64,000 nucleotides of DNA, taken from Kribbella rubisoli. Lineage in GTDB: Bacteria; Actinomycetota; Actinomycetes; Propionibacteriales; Kribbellaceae. The stretch is from the NCBI RefSeq assembly GCF_004217145.1, contig NZ_SHKR01000012.1:496001-560000 (forward strand). Reading direction: 5' to 3'. Position numbers and translations under genes: made by a program. This document shows, one piece after another, positions 33,357 to 40,676 of this stretch (its first letter is position 1; the number at the start of each line of letters is the position of its first letter). Below the pieces are notes generated by a model. The model searched no databases, was not told the origin of the DNA, and was given only the letters and a program-made list of their open reading frames with translations.

Positions 33357-35113
33357 CGGGGCAGTCCGACCTGGAGGTTCGCAACGCACAGGTTGGTCGC
33401 GGGATCGGTGGAACGCAGTCGCAGCTGGGTGGCCCGGATCCGTTCCGACGGACCGAAGTACATCGTGCCCACGCCGCCCGGCCAGTTCTTCGCCGGCAGC
33501 GCGGCGACCCGGCCCGCGTCGTCGACCAACTCGACGGACACCTGGTTCTCGCGGTTCGAGAAGTAGGCGGCCCGGACGAACCACTCGGAGGTCGCAACTT
33601 CGTCCTGCGTCGGAACCAGTGGGATGACCAACGGTCCGGCTCCGTGCAGCAACAGGCTGCAGAAGTTGTTCGGCTGCGCCGCCGGCTTGTCCCTGGACCA
33701 GACGGCGAACTGGGCCGGCCGAATGTGACCGCTGTCGTCGACCAGCAGCGGTTCACTGCCCGGTTCCTGCAACTGGAAGCGCCGGCCGGCCATCCGCAGT
33801 ACCGGCGACAACCGACGGTCGGACATGAGCGCACTGCCCATCGGCGGCGGCATCGTCGTGTCCCACAGGTTCACGTTCGGTCCGGTGCGGTCCAGCTCAG
33901 CGTCGACGGTCGCGAAGTACGCCTTGGCCGGGTTCTTGCCCCACTCACCGGCGAACCCGGCGTCCGACACGACCACCCCGGCGAGCGCACCGGCCAGCAC
34001 CATGGCCGGTACGACGATCCGCAGGTTCTGGGCAGTCAGCACGACGGCCAGCGTCAGCGGGATCGAGAGATCGGACCAGTAGTGGTAGTGCACGGTGAAG
34101 ACAGATCCGAAGACGCCGAACCGGCCGTACGACAAGAGCGCGACCGTCGCGAGCACGTAGCCGATCACCGCACCCCACAGCAGTAGGGCGCGTCGGTCTC
34201 GCCGCCAGGCGACCGCCAGCAGCAGAGCGGTGATCAATCCGCCCAGCACGATCGCCACGATCGGCGGATCGGCGAGGCTGAACACCTGCCCGGTGTCGGC
34301 CCAGCGCCAGGGGCCGCCGACGACTGCGGTCAACGGCACCTCGAAGCTCTGCGCGACCAGTCGGCCCAGGTCTGCCGGCGATGGCACGCGACCGGCCGAC
34401 GGATTGCCGGTGGTCAGGTAGAGGACTCCGAACCCGATCACGGCAAGGCCGAGCGCGGCCGCGTACGGCAGGGTACGGCGCAACCAGCTGCGGAACGGCT
34501 CGTCGCGCAGATAGAGAGCAAGGGCAACGGCCGTGAAGAGGATCAGGCCGGACTTCTCCCAGCAGGCCAGCGAGATCAGCAGCGAGAGCGGGCCGTAGGC
34601 AACGGCTCGGCGGCGGCGCCCGCCGTACCAGTCGATCGTTGCATGAAGCAACAGAAGGCCGAAGACATGGGCGGACAAGTTGTTCACACCGCTCGACAGC
34701 GACAGGAACGACGGCATGCTGACCGGCACCAGCGCGTAGATCGCCGTACCGATGGCCACCCACCAGGTCGGGCCGAGGATCCGGAGCAGCAGCAGGCCCA
34801 TCAGCACGGTCGCGATCGCCTGCATCGCCATCCGCCAGCCGATCGTGACGTCGTGGTTGAGCGGCGCGATCGCCGCGAAGGCCGCGTAGACGAGCCGCAG
34901 GCCGGGGGCGATGTGGTCGTTGAGCGGCGTCAGCAGCTCCTTGGGCGCGAACCCGCGGTCGCCCTGGACCAGGAACTCGAGGTCGTCGGTCAGCCAGGAG
35001 CCGCGGCGTGCGAGCAGGCCGAGCCCGACCGTCTGCAGCACCGCGACAGCGACCACCACGCCGCGGAGAACCGATGTCTCCGGCATCGCCGGCCGGCCTG
35101 AGATCCCCCTCAT
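33353..35113 (-). CDS. Polytopic membrane protein, GT-C-like
   Basis: A 586-residue protein with about eleven hydrophobic helices and a C-terminal exterior domain of about 190 residues. The first loop has SWLTDDLEFLVQGDRGF, a typical GT-C acidic motif, and LNDHIAPGLRL follows. The C-terminal domain (NREN..VSVELVDDAGRVAAL, IRATQLRLRSTDPATNLCVANLQVGL) is beta-rich. It resembles uncharacterised envelope proteins of the Rv0226c kind. Translationally coupled to the acyltransferase by a 4-bp overlap. A -10-like TATAGT lies 8 bp before the start. Probable role: lipid-linked sugar transfer; not proven. Confidence 0.65.
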   Translation of the reverse strand: MRGISGRPAMPETSVLRGVVVAVAVLQTVGLGLLARRGSWLTDDLEFLVQGDRGFAPKELLTPLNDHIAPGLRLVYAAFAAIAPLNHDVTIGWRMAMQAIATVLMGLLLLRILGPTWWVAIGTAIYALVPVSMPSFLSLSSGVNNLSAHVFGLLLLHATIDWYGGRRRRAVAYGPLSLLISLACWEKSGLILFTAVALALYLRDEPFRSWLRRTLPYAAALGLAVIGFGVLYLTTGNPSAGRVPSPADLGRLVAQSFEVPLTAVVGGPWRWADTGQVFSLADPPIVAIVLGGLITALLLAVAWRRDRRALLLWGAVIGYVLATVALLSYGRFGVFGSVFTVHYHYWSDLSIPLTLAVVLTAQNLRIVVPAMVLAGALAGVVVSDAGFAGEWGKNPAKAYFATVDAELDRTGPNVNLWDTTMPPPMGSALMSDRRLSPVLRMAGRRFQLQEPGSEPLLVDDSGHIRPAQFAVWSRDKPAAQPNNFCSLLLHGAGPLVIPLVPTQDEVATSEWFVRAAYFSNRENQVSVELVDDAGRVAALPAKNWPGGVGTMYFGPSERIRATQLRLRSTDPATNLCVANLQVGLPR

Positions 35114-35121
35114 GGGCCGCG

Positions 35122-35127
35122 ACTATA
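35122..35127 (-). promoter_or_regulatory. -10 hexamer for a leaderless transcript of the GT-C-like gene
   Basis: Read on the minus strand, TATAGT (preceded by GGCA) ends 8 bp before the ATG at 35113, so transcription would begin at the start codon. No good -35 is visible. The 110-bp gap also serves the DUF3068 gene on the plus strand. Confidence 0.35.
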
Positions 35128-35223
35128 TGCCAGTCCGGACCGTTTCGAACTCGTCGTCTCCGGCGTCTGGTCAACGTCACTACTCGCTGGTAGCGTCCCG
35201 CGCACAGACCGGGAGGGGATGCA

Positions 35224-36297
35224 GTGGGGACTCGTAGTCGTGCGGCGCTGGTGGGGCTCGGAGTGTTCTTCGTCGGCGTTGCGGCGCTGGCCAGGTTCTA
35301 CGCATACCCGACGTTGGCGGTCGCGCCGCCAGGGCAGGTCGCGCACACCGTGTCGACCGGGGCCGACGCCACCATCTTCAGCGCCGCGGACCTGAAGCAG
35401 AAGGACCACGTCGATCTCGAGGCGCGCCGGACCGTCCGCGGCGATGTCGTCGCGGCCGAGAAGATCAGCAAGGCGCTGAACCGCAAGGTGGTCGTCTTCG
35501 ACACCGCGGTGGTGACCGACGACTCGAAGAACTATCAGTTCCCCAAGGACGACTCCAAGACCGCCGAGATGCCGCTGAGCTTCGTCCAGGAGCGGGTTGT
35601 GCTGGACGCGAAGACCGGGGAGGCGGTGCCGTGGAACCCGACCGGCAACGACAACAGCGGTGAGTACATCACCACCACGCTGGACAAGGCGGATCGGCTC
35701 AAGCCGAACCGGAACAGCGCGCTCTTCAAGGGCCACGAAGGCCTGGTGCTGAAGTTCCCGTTCGATACCCAGAAGAAGAGCTACACGTTCTGGGACACCA
35801 CGCTGCGCAAGGCCTTCCCGATCGAGTACAAGCGGGTCGAGCACCTGTACGGGCTCAAGGTGTACGTGTTCGAGCAGGTGATCCCGAAGCAGAACATCCC
35901 GGTGGCGAATGCGCTCATGGTCCCGGGCACGCTCGTCGACGACCCCAGCAAGCCGTCGGTCGCGGTGCAGCGTACCTACCAGAACACGCGCACCCTGTGG
36001 ATCGAGCCGGTGACCGGCGCGATCATCAAGGGTCAGGAGCAGCAGCTCGCGACCATTGCCTACCAGGGCCAGGACAAACTCACCGCCACCAAGGTCACCA
36101 TCGCCTACGACGACGCCACCGTGCACAAGAACGTCAAGGGCGCCAAGGAAAACAACATCGCTGAAGGCGGCTACCAGGCGAAGGCAGCACAGCTCAAGGC
36201 AATCTCGGTCTGGATCCCCCTCGGATCCCTCATCCTCGGGCTCCTACTCCTCGGCTTCGTGCTCGTGCGCCACGTCGGAAGACCAGGTTCAGACTGA
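35224..36297 (+). CDS. DUF3068 (PorA-family-like) envelope protein
   Basis: A 357-residue protein with an N-terminal membrane anchor (AALVGLGVFFVGVAALARFYAYPTLAVAP), a large exterior beta-rich domain and a C-terminal helix (ISVWIPLGSLILGLLLLGFVLV). The order fits DUF3068, found beside acyltransferase and glycosyltransferase genes in actinobacteria (Rv0227c position). The exterior part has ARRTVRGDVVAAEK, VVFDTAVVTDD and FDTQKKSYTFWDTTLRKAFPI. GTG start after GGGAGGGG. Molecular function is unknown; the context says cell-envelope glycan assembly. Confidence 0.8.
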   Translation: MGTRSRAALVGLGVFFVGVAALARFYAYPTLAVAPPGQVAHTVSTGADATIFSAADLKQKDHVDLEARRTVRGDVVAAEKISKALNRKVVVFDTAVVTDDSKNYQFPKDDSKTAEMPLSFVQERVVLDAKTGEAVPWNPTGNDNSGEYITTTLDKADRLKPNRNSALFKGHEGLVLKFPFDTQKKSYTFWDTTLRKAFPIEYKRVEHLYGLKVYVFEQVIPKQNIPVANALMVPGTLVDDPSKPSVAVQRTYQNTRTLWIEPVTGAIIKGQEQQLATIAYQGQDKLTATKVTIAYDDATVHKNVKGAKENNIAEGGYQAKAAQLKAISVWIPLGSLILGLLLLGFVLVRHVGRPGSD

Positions 36298-36328
36298 GCG
36301 GACATCCGGCCCGGCCAGTCGACGGCCG

Positions 36329-37195
36329 TCATCGCAGCGCTGCGATGGCGGTCTCGATCACAGTGTCGGGTGGGCTCGTGACGTCGGGTACGACGCCGAC
36401 GCCTTCCCAGTTGGTGCCGGTGGTGCTGTCGACGACGTACGCCTCGGGCAGGTAGGCCAGGACTGTTGGCGCCAGCCGAATCGGCGTGATGTGATCGGCG
36501 GCTCCGGGCGTGGTCTCACCGATGACGGTGACCCGGCCTCGTGTTTGCAGGTGATATGCGAGGGCTTCGCCGGACGAGAATGTGCCTGGGCCCACGAGGA
36601 CGGCGACCGGCTGCCGCAGGGTCGTGCCGGATGGCAGGGCGGGTGACCACCACTGCCGCCGTCGATCCGTGTAAACGACTTCGGACAATTGTGTCGGTGT
36701 CTCGCCGAGCAGTCGGCCGGCGATGTGCGCCACTGTCGCGGGATCGCCGCCCCCGTTGGCGCGCAGATCGAGCAGGATGCGGGCCGAGCCCTGCGCCAGG
36801 GCGAACGCGGCGTCGAGATACGGCTGGGCAAGGCTGATGTCGTCGAGCTCATCGACGCTGATGAGGCAGGTGCTATCCGCGAGCCACCGCACCTGCGAGA
36901 CGCCCGCGGCCCGGGCACGAACCACCTCCGGCTCCGGCTCCGGCCAGCCCGGCGACTCGGTGTCGAGCTGCGCGGTACCTCCGGGCTCGAAGCTGAGCGC
37001 AAGATGGCGGGAGACCGTCCACGCGCACCGCTCGATCTCCTTGCAGTCGGCGCTGGTGACCGGAGATTCCAGCACCCCAAACTGTTCGGTGAGCACCGCG
37101 ATGAGTCTGTCGCGACGGACACCGGGTGGCATCAGCCGACACAGCCAGCCCGTGAGCCGTTCGACGAGCTCATGCATCACCAAAGCGTCGGACAT
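36329..37195 (-). CDS. S41-family peptidase (tail-specific protease/IRBP-like)
   Basis: A 288-residue protein of the S41 family. The core ARILLDLRANGGGDPATVAHIAGRLL and VAVLVGPGTFSSGEALAYHLQ are signatures of C-terminal-processing peptidases; the Ser after TF is the nucleophile. RVTVIGETTPGAADHI and WEGVGVVPDV complete the IRBP-like fold. There is no PDZ domain and no signal peptide, so it may act in the cytoplasm or on small substrates; similar proteins occur widely in actinobacteria without known function. It stands alone between converging or tandem neighbours. Confidence 0.8.
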   Translation of the reverse strand: MSDALVMHELVERLTGWLCRLMPPGVRRDRLIAVLTEQFGVLESPVTSADCKEIERCAWTVSRHLALSFEPGGTAQLDTESPGWPEPEPEVVRARAAGVSQVRWLADSTCLISVDELDDISLAQPYLDAAFALAQGSARILLDLRANGGGDPATVAHIAGRLLGETPTQLSEVVYTDRRRQWWSPALPSGTTLRQPVAVLVGPGTFSSGEALAYHLQTRGRVTVIGETTPGAADHITPIRLAPTVLAYLPEAYVVDSTTGTNWEGVGVVPDVTSPPDTVIETAIAALR

Positions 37196-37276
37196 GATCG
37201 AACAGTAAAGCCGCAGCCCCGCGTCTTACAGCCTCGATCGTTATGCCCGCAGCAAACAGTCTGGGGCGCGGAATCG

Positions 37277-38248
37277 TCAGTTTTGCGAGGCTTTGAGCTC
37301 GTCCTTGTGCTTGTCGAGCCAATCGGCGAAGGACTCGAGGTCGGGGTTCAGTTCGCGAGTCTTGGTGACGTCGCGGTCGCCTGTGAAGCGTTTGTGGTCT
37401 TCGGCGTAGAACTGGAACATGTTGGACATTTCTACGGCCATCGGGAAGGGGTATTCGCGGAATTCTTCCCAGGTGGGGGCGTGGTAGAGGACCTCTTCGC
37501 CGAAGGCTTCGCTGAGGGCGGCGGCGTACCGCTCGCCGGTGAGGTGGTCGCCGGCGATGCTGATGGTTTCGCCGATCAGGTCGGGGTGCTTGAGGATGGC
37601 GAAGGCGGTGCGGCCGATGTCCTCGGAGGCGACGCCGGACAGCGGGCGGTCGGCCATCGGGATGGTGATGGTCAGCTTGCCGTCGGCGTTGCGCGCGGGC
37701 GGCAGGCCGTTGATGAACGCGTCGAAGTAGAACGTGGTCCGCAGGAACGTCGTCGGCACGCCGTACTTCGTGAAGATCTCGTCGGCCTCGCCCTTCGCGT
37801 CGAAGTGCGGGACCTTGTAGCGCCCGTCGTCCAGGCTCGGTACGTCGTCGCGCCCGGCGAAGAAGGTCCTGGTGTCCTCGAGCGTCGACCAGACCACGTG
37901 CTGGACGCCGGCGTCGCGGGCGGCCCGGGCGGCGATCTCGGCCTGGTCGAGCTCCATCTCGGCGCGGGTCCGGGCGGCCTCTTCCTCGGGGGTCCGCTCG
38001 ACCCAGTAGTTCGTCACCACGAAAGCGCCGTACACGCCGTCGAACGCGGCCCGCACGCTCGCCTCGTCGTCGAGGTCGGCCGCGACTACCTCGGCCCCCG
38101 CCGCGACCAGTTCGCGGGACTTCGCGGAGTCCGGGTTCCGGGTCAGGGCCCGGACGGCGAACTCGCCTGACGTGTCGGCCAGGATCGCGCGGACCAGGCC
38201 GCCGCCCTGGTTCCCGGTGGCGCCGACGACAGCGATCAGCTTGCTCAT
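37277..38248 (-). CDS. NmrA-like NAD(P)-binding protein (atypical SDR)
   Basis: A 323-residue Rossmann-fold protein. The N-terminal IAVVGATGNQGGGLVRAIL is the NmrA-type dinucleotide-binding motif, followed by VRALTRNPDSAKS and AFVVTNYW. YKVPHFDAKGEADE in the middle resembles the HSCARG/NmrA group, which senses NADP/NADPH or acts as a quinone or aldehyde reductase. It is divergent from a MarR regulator, and a near-perfect palindrome lies 18 bp upstream of its start codon, so it is very likely the main target of that regulator. Confidence 0.85.
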   Translation of the reverse strand: MSKLIAVVGATGNQGGGLVRAILADTSGEFAVRALTRNPDSAKSRELVAAGAEVVAADLDDEASVRAAFDGVYGAFVVTNYWVERTPEEEAARTRAEMELDQAEIAARAARDAGVQHVVWSTLEDTRTFFAGRDDVPSLDDGRYKVPHFDAKGEADEIFTKYGVPTTFLRTTFYFDAFINGLPPARNADGKLTITIPMADRPLSGVASEDIGRTAFAILKHPDLIGETISIAGDHLTGERYAAALSEAFGEEVLYHAPTWEEFREYPFPMAVEMSNMFQFYAEDHKRFTGDRDVTKTRELNPDLESFADWLDKHKDELKASQN

Positions 38249-38265
38249 ATCTACTCCCAGAAAGT

Positions 38266-38287
38266 TTGGGTTGATGTGTCAACCCAA
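38266..38287. promoter_or_regulatory. MarR operator 1 (perfect 9-bp inverted repeat)
   Basis: The arms TTGGGTTGA and TCAACCCAA flank TGTG. It lies just upstream of the NmrA-like start on the minus strand, in the 92-bp gap shared with the MarR gene. Size and symmetry fit a MarR-dimer site. Confidence 0.75.
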
Positions 38288-38301
38288 CCGATCGTAGCTC
38301 G

Positions 38302-38323
38302 TTTGGTTGATGTGTCAACCCGA
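38302..38323. promoter_or_regulatory. MarR operator 2
   Basis: A second copy of the same palindrome: GGTTGA-TGTG-TCAACC core, with outer bases less perfect. Its centre is 36 bp from that of operator 1 and it lies 17 bp before the MarR start codon, where it would give autoregulation. Confidence 0.75.
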
Positions 38324-38340
38324 CCCGGTAGGATGGGTTC

Positions 38341-38826
38341 GTGAGCAAGGGACCGTGGCTCGACGACGACGAGCAGAAGGCGTGGCGCAGCTACCTGCTG
38401 ATGACCCGGACGCTGGAGACGCACCTGGAGCGACACCTCCAGCGGGACTTCGGCCTGTCCAAATCGGACTTCGAGATCCTGGTCAATCTGTCCGAGTCGG
38501 AGTCCGGCCGGATGCGGGCGTTCGAGCTGAGCCGGTCGACCCAGTGGGAGAAGAGCCGGCTGTCGCACCACCTGACCCGGATGGAGAAGCGCGGCCTGAT
38601 CCGCAAGGAGGCCTGCGAGTCCCGCTACCCGGAGATCGCCATCACCGAGGCAGGGATGGCCGCGATCAAGGAGTGCGCGCCGGCGCATGCGGCCCGGGTC
38701 CGGGAGTTCTTCGTCGACGTGTTCGGCCCCGACCGGATGACGGTCCTCGGCGAGGTGTCCGACGAGGTCGTCGCGACGATCGGCAAGCACTGCGATACCG
38801 ACTGCCCGCTGGCGGACCGCTCCTGA
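38341..38826 (+). CDS. MarR-family transcriptional regulator
   Basis: A 161-residue winged-helix regulator. The helix-turn-helix is MRAFELSRSTQWEKSRLSHHLTRMEKRGLI, and the wing RKEACESRYPEIAITEAG. The C-terminus ends CDTDCPLADRS, and its two Cys could serve redox sensing, as in some MarR proteins that respond to quinones or electrophiles. GTG start. Two copies of one palindrome in the divergent gap point to control of itself and of the NmrA-like gene. Confidence 0.85.
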   Translation: MSKGPWLDDDEQKAWRSYLLMTRTLETHLERHLQRDFGLSKSDFEILVNLSESESGRMRAFELSRSTQWEKSRLSHHLTRMEKRGLIRKEACESRYPEIAITEAGMAAIKECAPAHAARVREFFVDVFGPDRMTVLGEVSDEVVATIGKHCDTDCPLADRS

Positions 38827-38832
38827 GAAGGG

Positions 38833-38850
38833 CTCTCAGAGAGCTTTCAG
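38833..38850 (+). promoter_or_regulatory. Direct repeats with 11-bp period upstream of the redox operon; candidate OmpR-type response-regulator site
   Basis: CTCTCAG at 38833 and CTTTCAG at 38844 are tandem copies exactly one helical turn apart, with a TTGAC at 38857 just downstream. OmpR/PhoB-family regulators bind tandem repeats with this spacing. No response regulator lies in the window. Confidence 0.35.
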
Positions 38851-38917
38851 CAAGACTTGACGGTGGCTTGATCTTCTCTTGGAGTGCGGCTGACGGGCTT
38901 CGGCCGAGTCTTGGGGC

Positions 38918-39220
38918 ATGGTCAGCACAGACAAACCCCAGTCCATTCGCCGGCGCTGGTTGCACCGGGCGTCCGCAGCCGCGATAGCCACTGCCGTCCT
39001 CGGCGTCGGCGCGACCGGGATCTCGGTCGCGGTCGTGTCGTCGAAGAACAGCGACAGCACCGGTACGACGTCAACCTCGACCAGCAGCTCCGACGACTCC
39101 AGCTCGACCAGCAGCTCCAGCTCCGGATCGAGCAGCAGCTCGGACGACAACGGCAGCTCGAGCGGCCTCGGCTCGTCCAGCTCCAGCTCAACCTCGCAAG
39201 GTGGGAGCAACGGTTCATGA
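38918..39220 (+). CDS. Ser-rich membrane-anchored small protein heading the redox operon
   Basis: A 100-residue protein with a basic N-terminus (SIRRRWLHR), one hydrophobic segment (ASAAAIATAVLGVGATGISVAVV) and a tail of about 55 residues made almost only of Ser, Thr, Asp and Gly. This topology puts the tail outside the cell. It lacks the FMN_bind domain and the S/T-GAT target motif usual for ApbE partners. Its stop overlaps the apbE start (ATGA), and a TTGGGG lies before its ATG. In other actinobacteria FMN-binding proteins occupy this place; here only the tether-like part is visible. Function unknown. Confidence 0.7.
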   Translation: MVSTDKPQSIRRRWLHRASAAAIATAVLGVGATGISVAVVSSKNSDSTGTTSTSTSSSDDSSSTSSSSSGSSSSSDDNGSSSGLGSSSSSSTSQGGSNGS

Positions 39221-40125
39221 CCGCCTCCCGGACCTGGACCGCGTGGAGTTGTACGGTCCGGCTGACCGTCGACGACCCCGCCGTACTGGGGGCGGCCTGC
39301 GGTGAGCTCAAGACGCTGATGGACCGCATCGACAAGGCGGCCAGCCGCTTCCGCCCGGACTCCGAGGTGTCGGCCGTGAACAGCCGTGCCGGCGCGCTCG
39401 TACCGGTGTCCCGTCTGCTCGTCGATCTCGTCGACGTCAGCCTGGTCGCGGCCCAGATGAGCGGCGGAGCGGTCGACCCGACCGTCGGCGCGGCGGTGAT
39501 CGCGGCCGGGTACGACGCCGACATCGAGACGGTACGACGCCGCTTCCCGCAAGCACCGCACGACCCGAAGCCGGTCGCGGGCTGGCAGGAGGTTCGCCTC
39601 AACCGCAAGCTCGCTCTGCTCGGCGTACCGACGGACTGTGCGCTCGACCTGGGTGCGACGGCCAAGGCCTGGACCGCGGACCGTGCCGCGAACGTCATCA
39701 GCAAGCGCTACGGCTGCGCCGTCCTCGTGGAGATCGGCGGTGACCTCAGGGCCGCTGGTACGCCGAGCAAGCCCTGGGTAATAACTGTCGCCGAGCGCGC
39801 CGGCGAGGAGGGCGTCCTCGTCACGCTCGCCCACGGCGGTCTGACCACGTCGACCCGCACGGTACGGCGCTGGCAGACGCCCACCGGCTACAACCACCAC
39901 GTCATCGACCCGCGCACCGGGCTGCCCGCGGCAGGCCCGTACCGGACCGCATCCGTCTGGGCTCCGACCGCAGTACGGGCGAACACCTTCAGTACTGCGC
40001 TTGTTGCCACCGGGGACGCCGCGCTCGGTCGACTGAAGCTGGCCGGACACCCGGCCCGGCTGGTTGCTGAGGACGGCGAGGTCACCGAACTGGCGGGCTG
40101 GCCGACAGCAAGCAGGGCTGCCTGA
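39217..40125 (+). CDS. apbE: FAD:protein FMN transferase (ApbE)
   Basis: A 302-residue flavin transferase of the ApbE family, which uses FAD and Mg2+ to attach FMN covalently to Ser/Thr of target proteins. Family landmarks: SEVSAVNS (substrate side), GAVDPTVG, DCALDLGATAKAWTADRA, VEIGGDLRAAG, and HHVIDPRTGLPA. It has no signal peptide or lipobox, unlike many exported ApbE proteins, so flavinylation would be cytoplasmic. It overlaps the Ser-rich gene by 4 bp and the heme-protein gene by 1 bp. No FMN_bind-domain substrate is encoded in the operon. Confidence 0.85.
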   Translation: MTASRTWTAWSCTVRLTVDDPAVLGAACGELKTLMDRIDKAASRFRPDSEVSAVNSRAGALVPVSRLLVDLVDVSLVAAQMSGGAVDPTVGAAVIAAGYDADIETVRRRFPQAPHDPKPVAGWQEVRLNRKLALLGVPTDCALDLGATAKAWTADRAANVISKRYGCAVLVEIGGDLRAAGTPSKPWVITVAERAGEEGVLVTLAHGGLTTSTRTVRRWQTPTGYNHHVIDPRTGLPAAGPYRTASVWAPTAVRANTFSTALVATGDAALGRLKLAGHPARLVAEDGEVTELAGWPTASRAA

Positions 40126-40676
40126 TGACGCTCTGGTACCTGGCCCGCGCTGCCGGCGTGGTCACCATGGTCATGTTCACGCTGTCGGCCGTGCTCGGCA
40201 TGGTGATGCCGAACGTACGCCGACCCGAGCGCCGGTTCTGGCTGCAGTACGTGCACCGCTCGGCCGCAGTGACCGGACTGGTCCTGTTGACAACGCACGT
40301 GGTCGCAGTAATCGCCGACAGCTACGTAGCGATCAGTCCGACCGTGCTGGTCTGGCCATTCGGCTCCGGCTACCGGCCGTTCGCCATGGCGGTCGGCGTA
40401 CTGGCTCTCTACAGCCTCGTACTGGCGTCCCTCGTCGGCGCATCCCGTGGTCGGTTGGCGGCGTCCGCGACGTTCACGAAGTACTGGCGCAAGCTCCACA
40501 TCGCGGCGTCGGTCGGCTGGCTGCTGTCCATCGGGCACGCATTGCTCGCCGGCACGGACCGCAGTACGCCGTGGATGCTCGCGATCACCATCGGCTGCCT
40601 GGCTGCTGTCGCCACTGCTGGCGTGTACCGCCTCAATGCCGCCCCGAAGCTCACCCGTGCCTGGAGGACTCAATGA
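40125..40676 (+). CDS. Ferric-reductase-like heme-binding membrane protein
   Basis: A 183-residue membrane protein with five hydrophobic helices. Two His pairs, in VHRSAAVTGLVLLTTHV and LHIAASVGWLLSIGH, are spaced about 13-14 residues apart on neighbouring helices, the pattern that binds two b-type hemes in ferric reductase/cytochrome b561-like proteins. It could carry electrons across the membrane. Coupled by 1-bp and 4-bp overlaps to apbE and the NuoF-like gene, so the products probably form one electron path. Confidence 0.8.
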   Translation: MTLWYLARAAGVVTMVMFTLSAVLGMVMPNVRRPERRFWLQYVHRSAAVTGLVLLTTHVVAVIADSYVAISPTVLVWPFGSGYRPFAMAVGVLALYSLVLASLVGASRGRLAASATFTKYWRKLHIAASVGWLLSIGHALLAGTDRSTPWMLAITIGCLAAVATAGVYRLNAAPKLTRAWRTQ

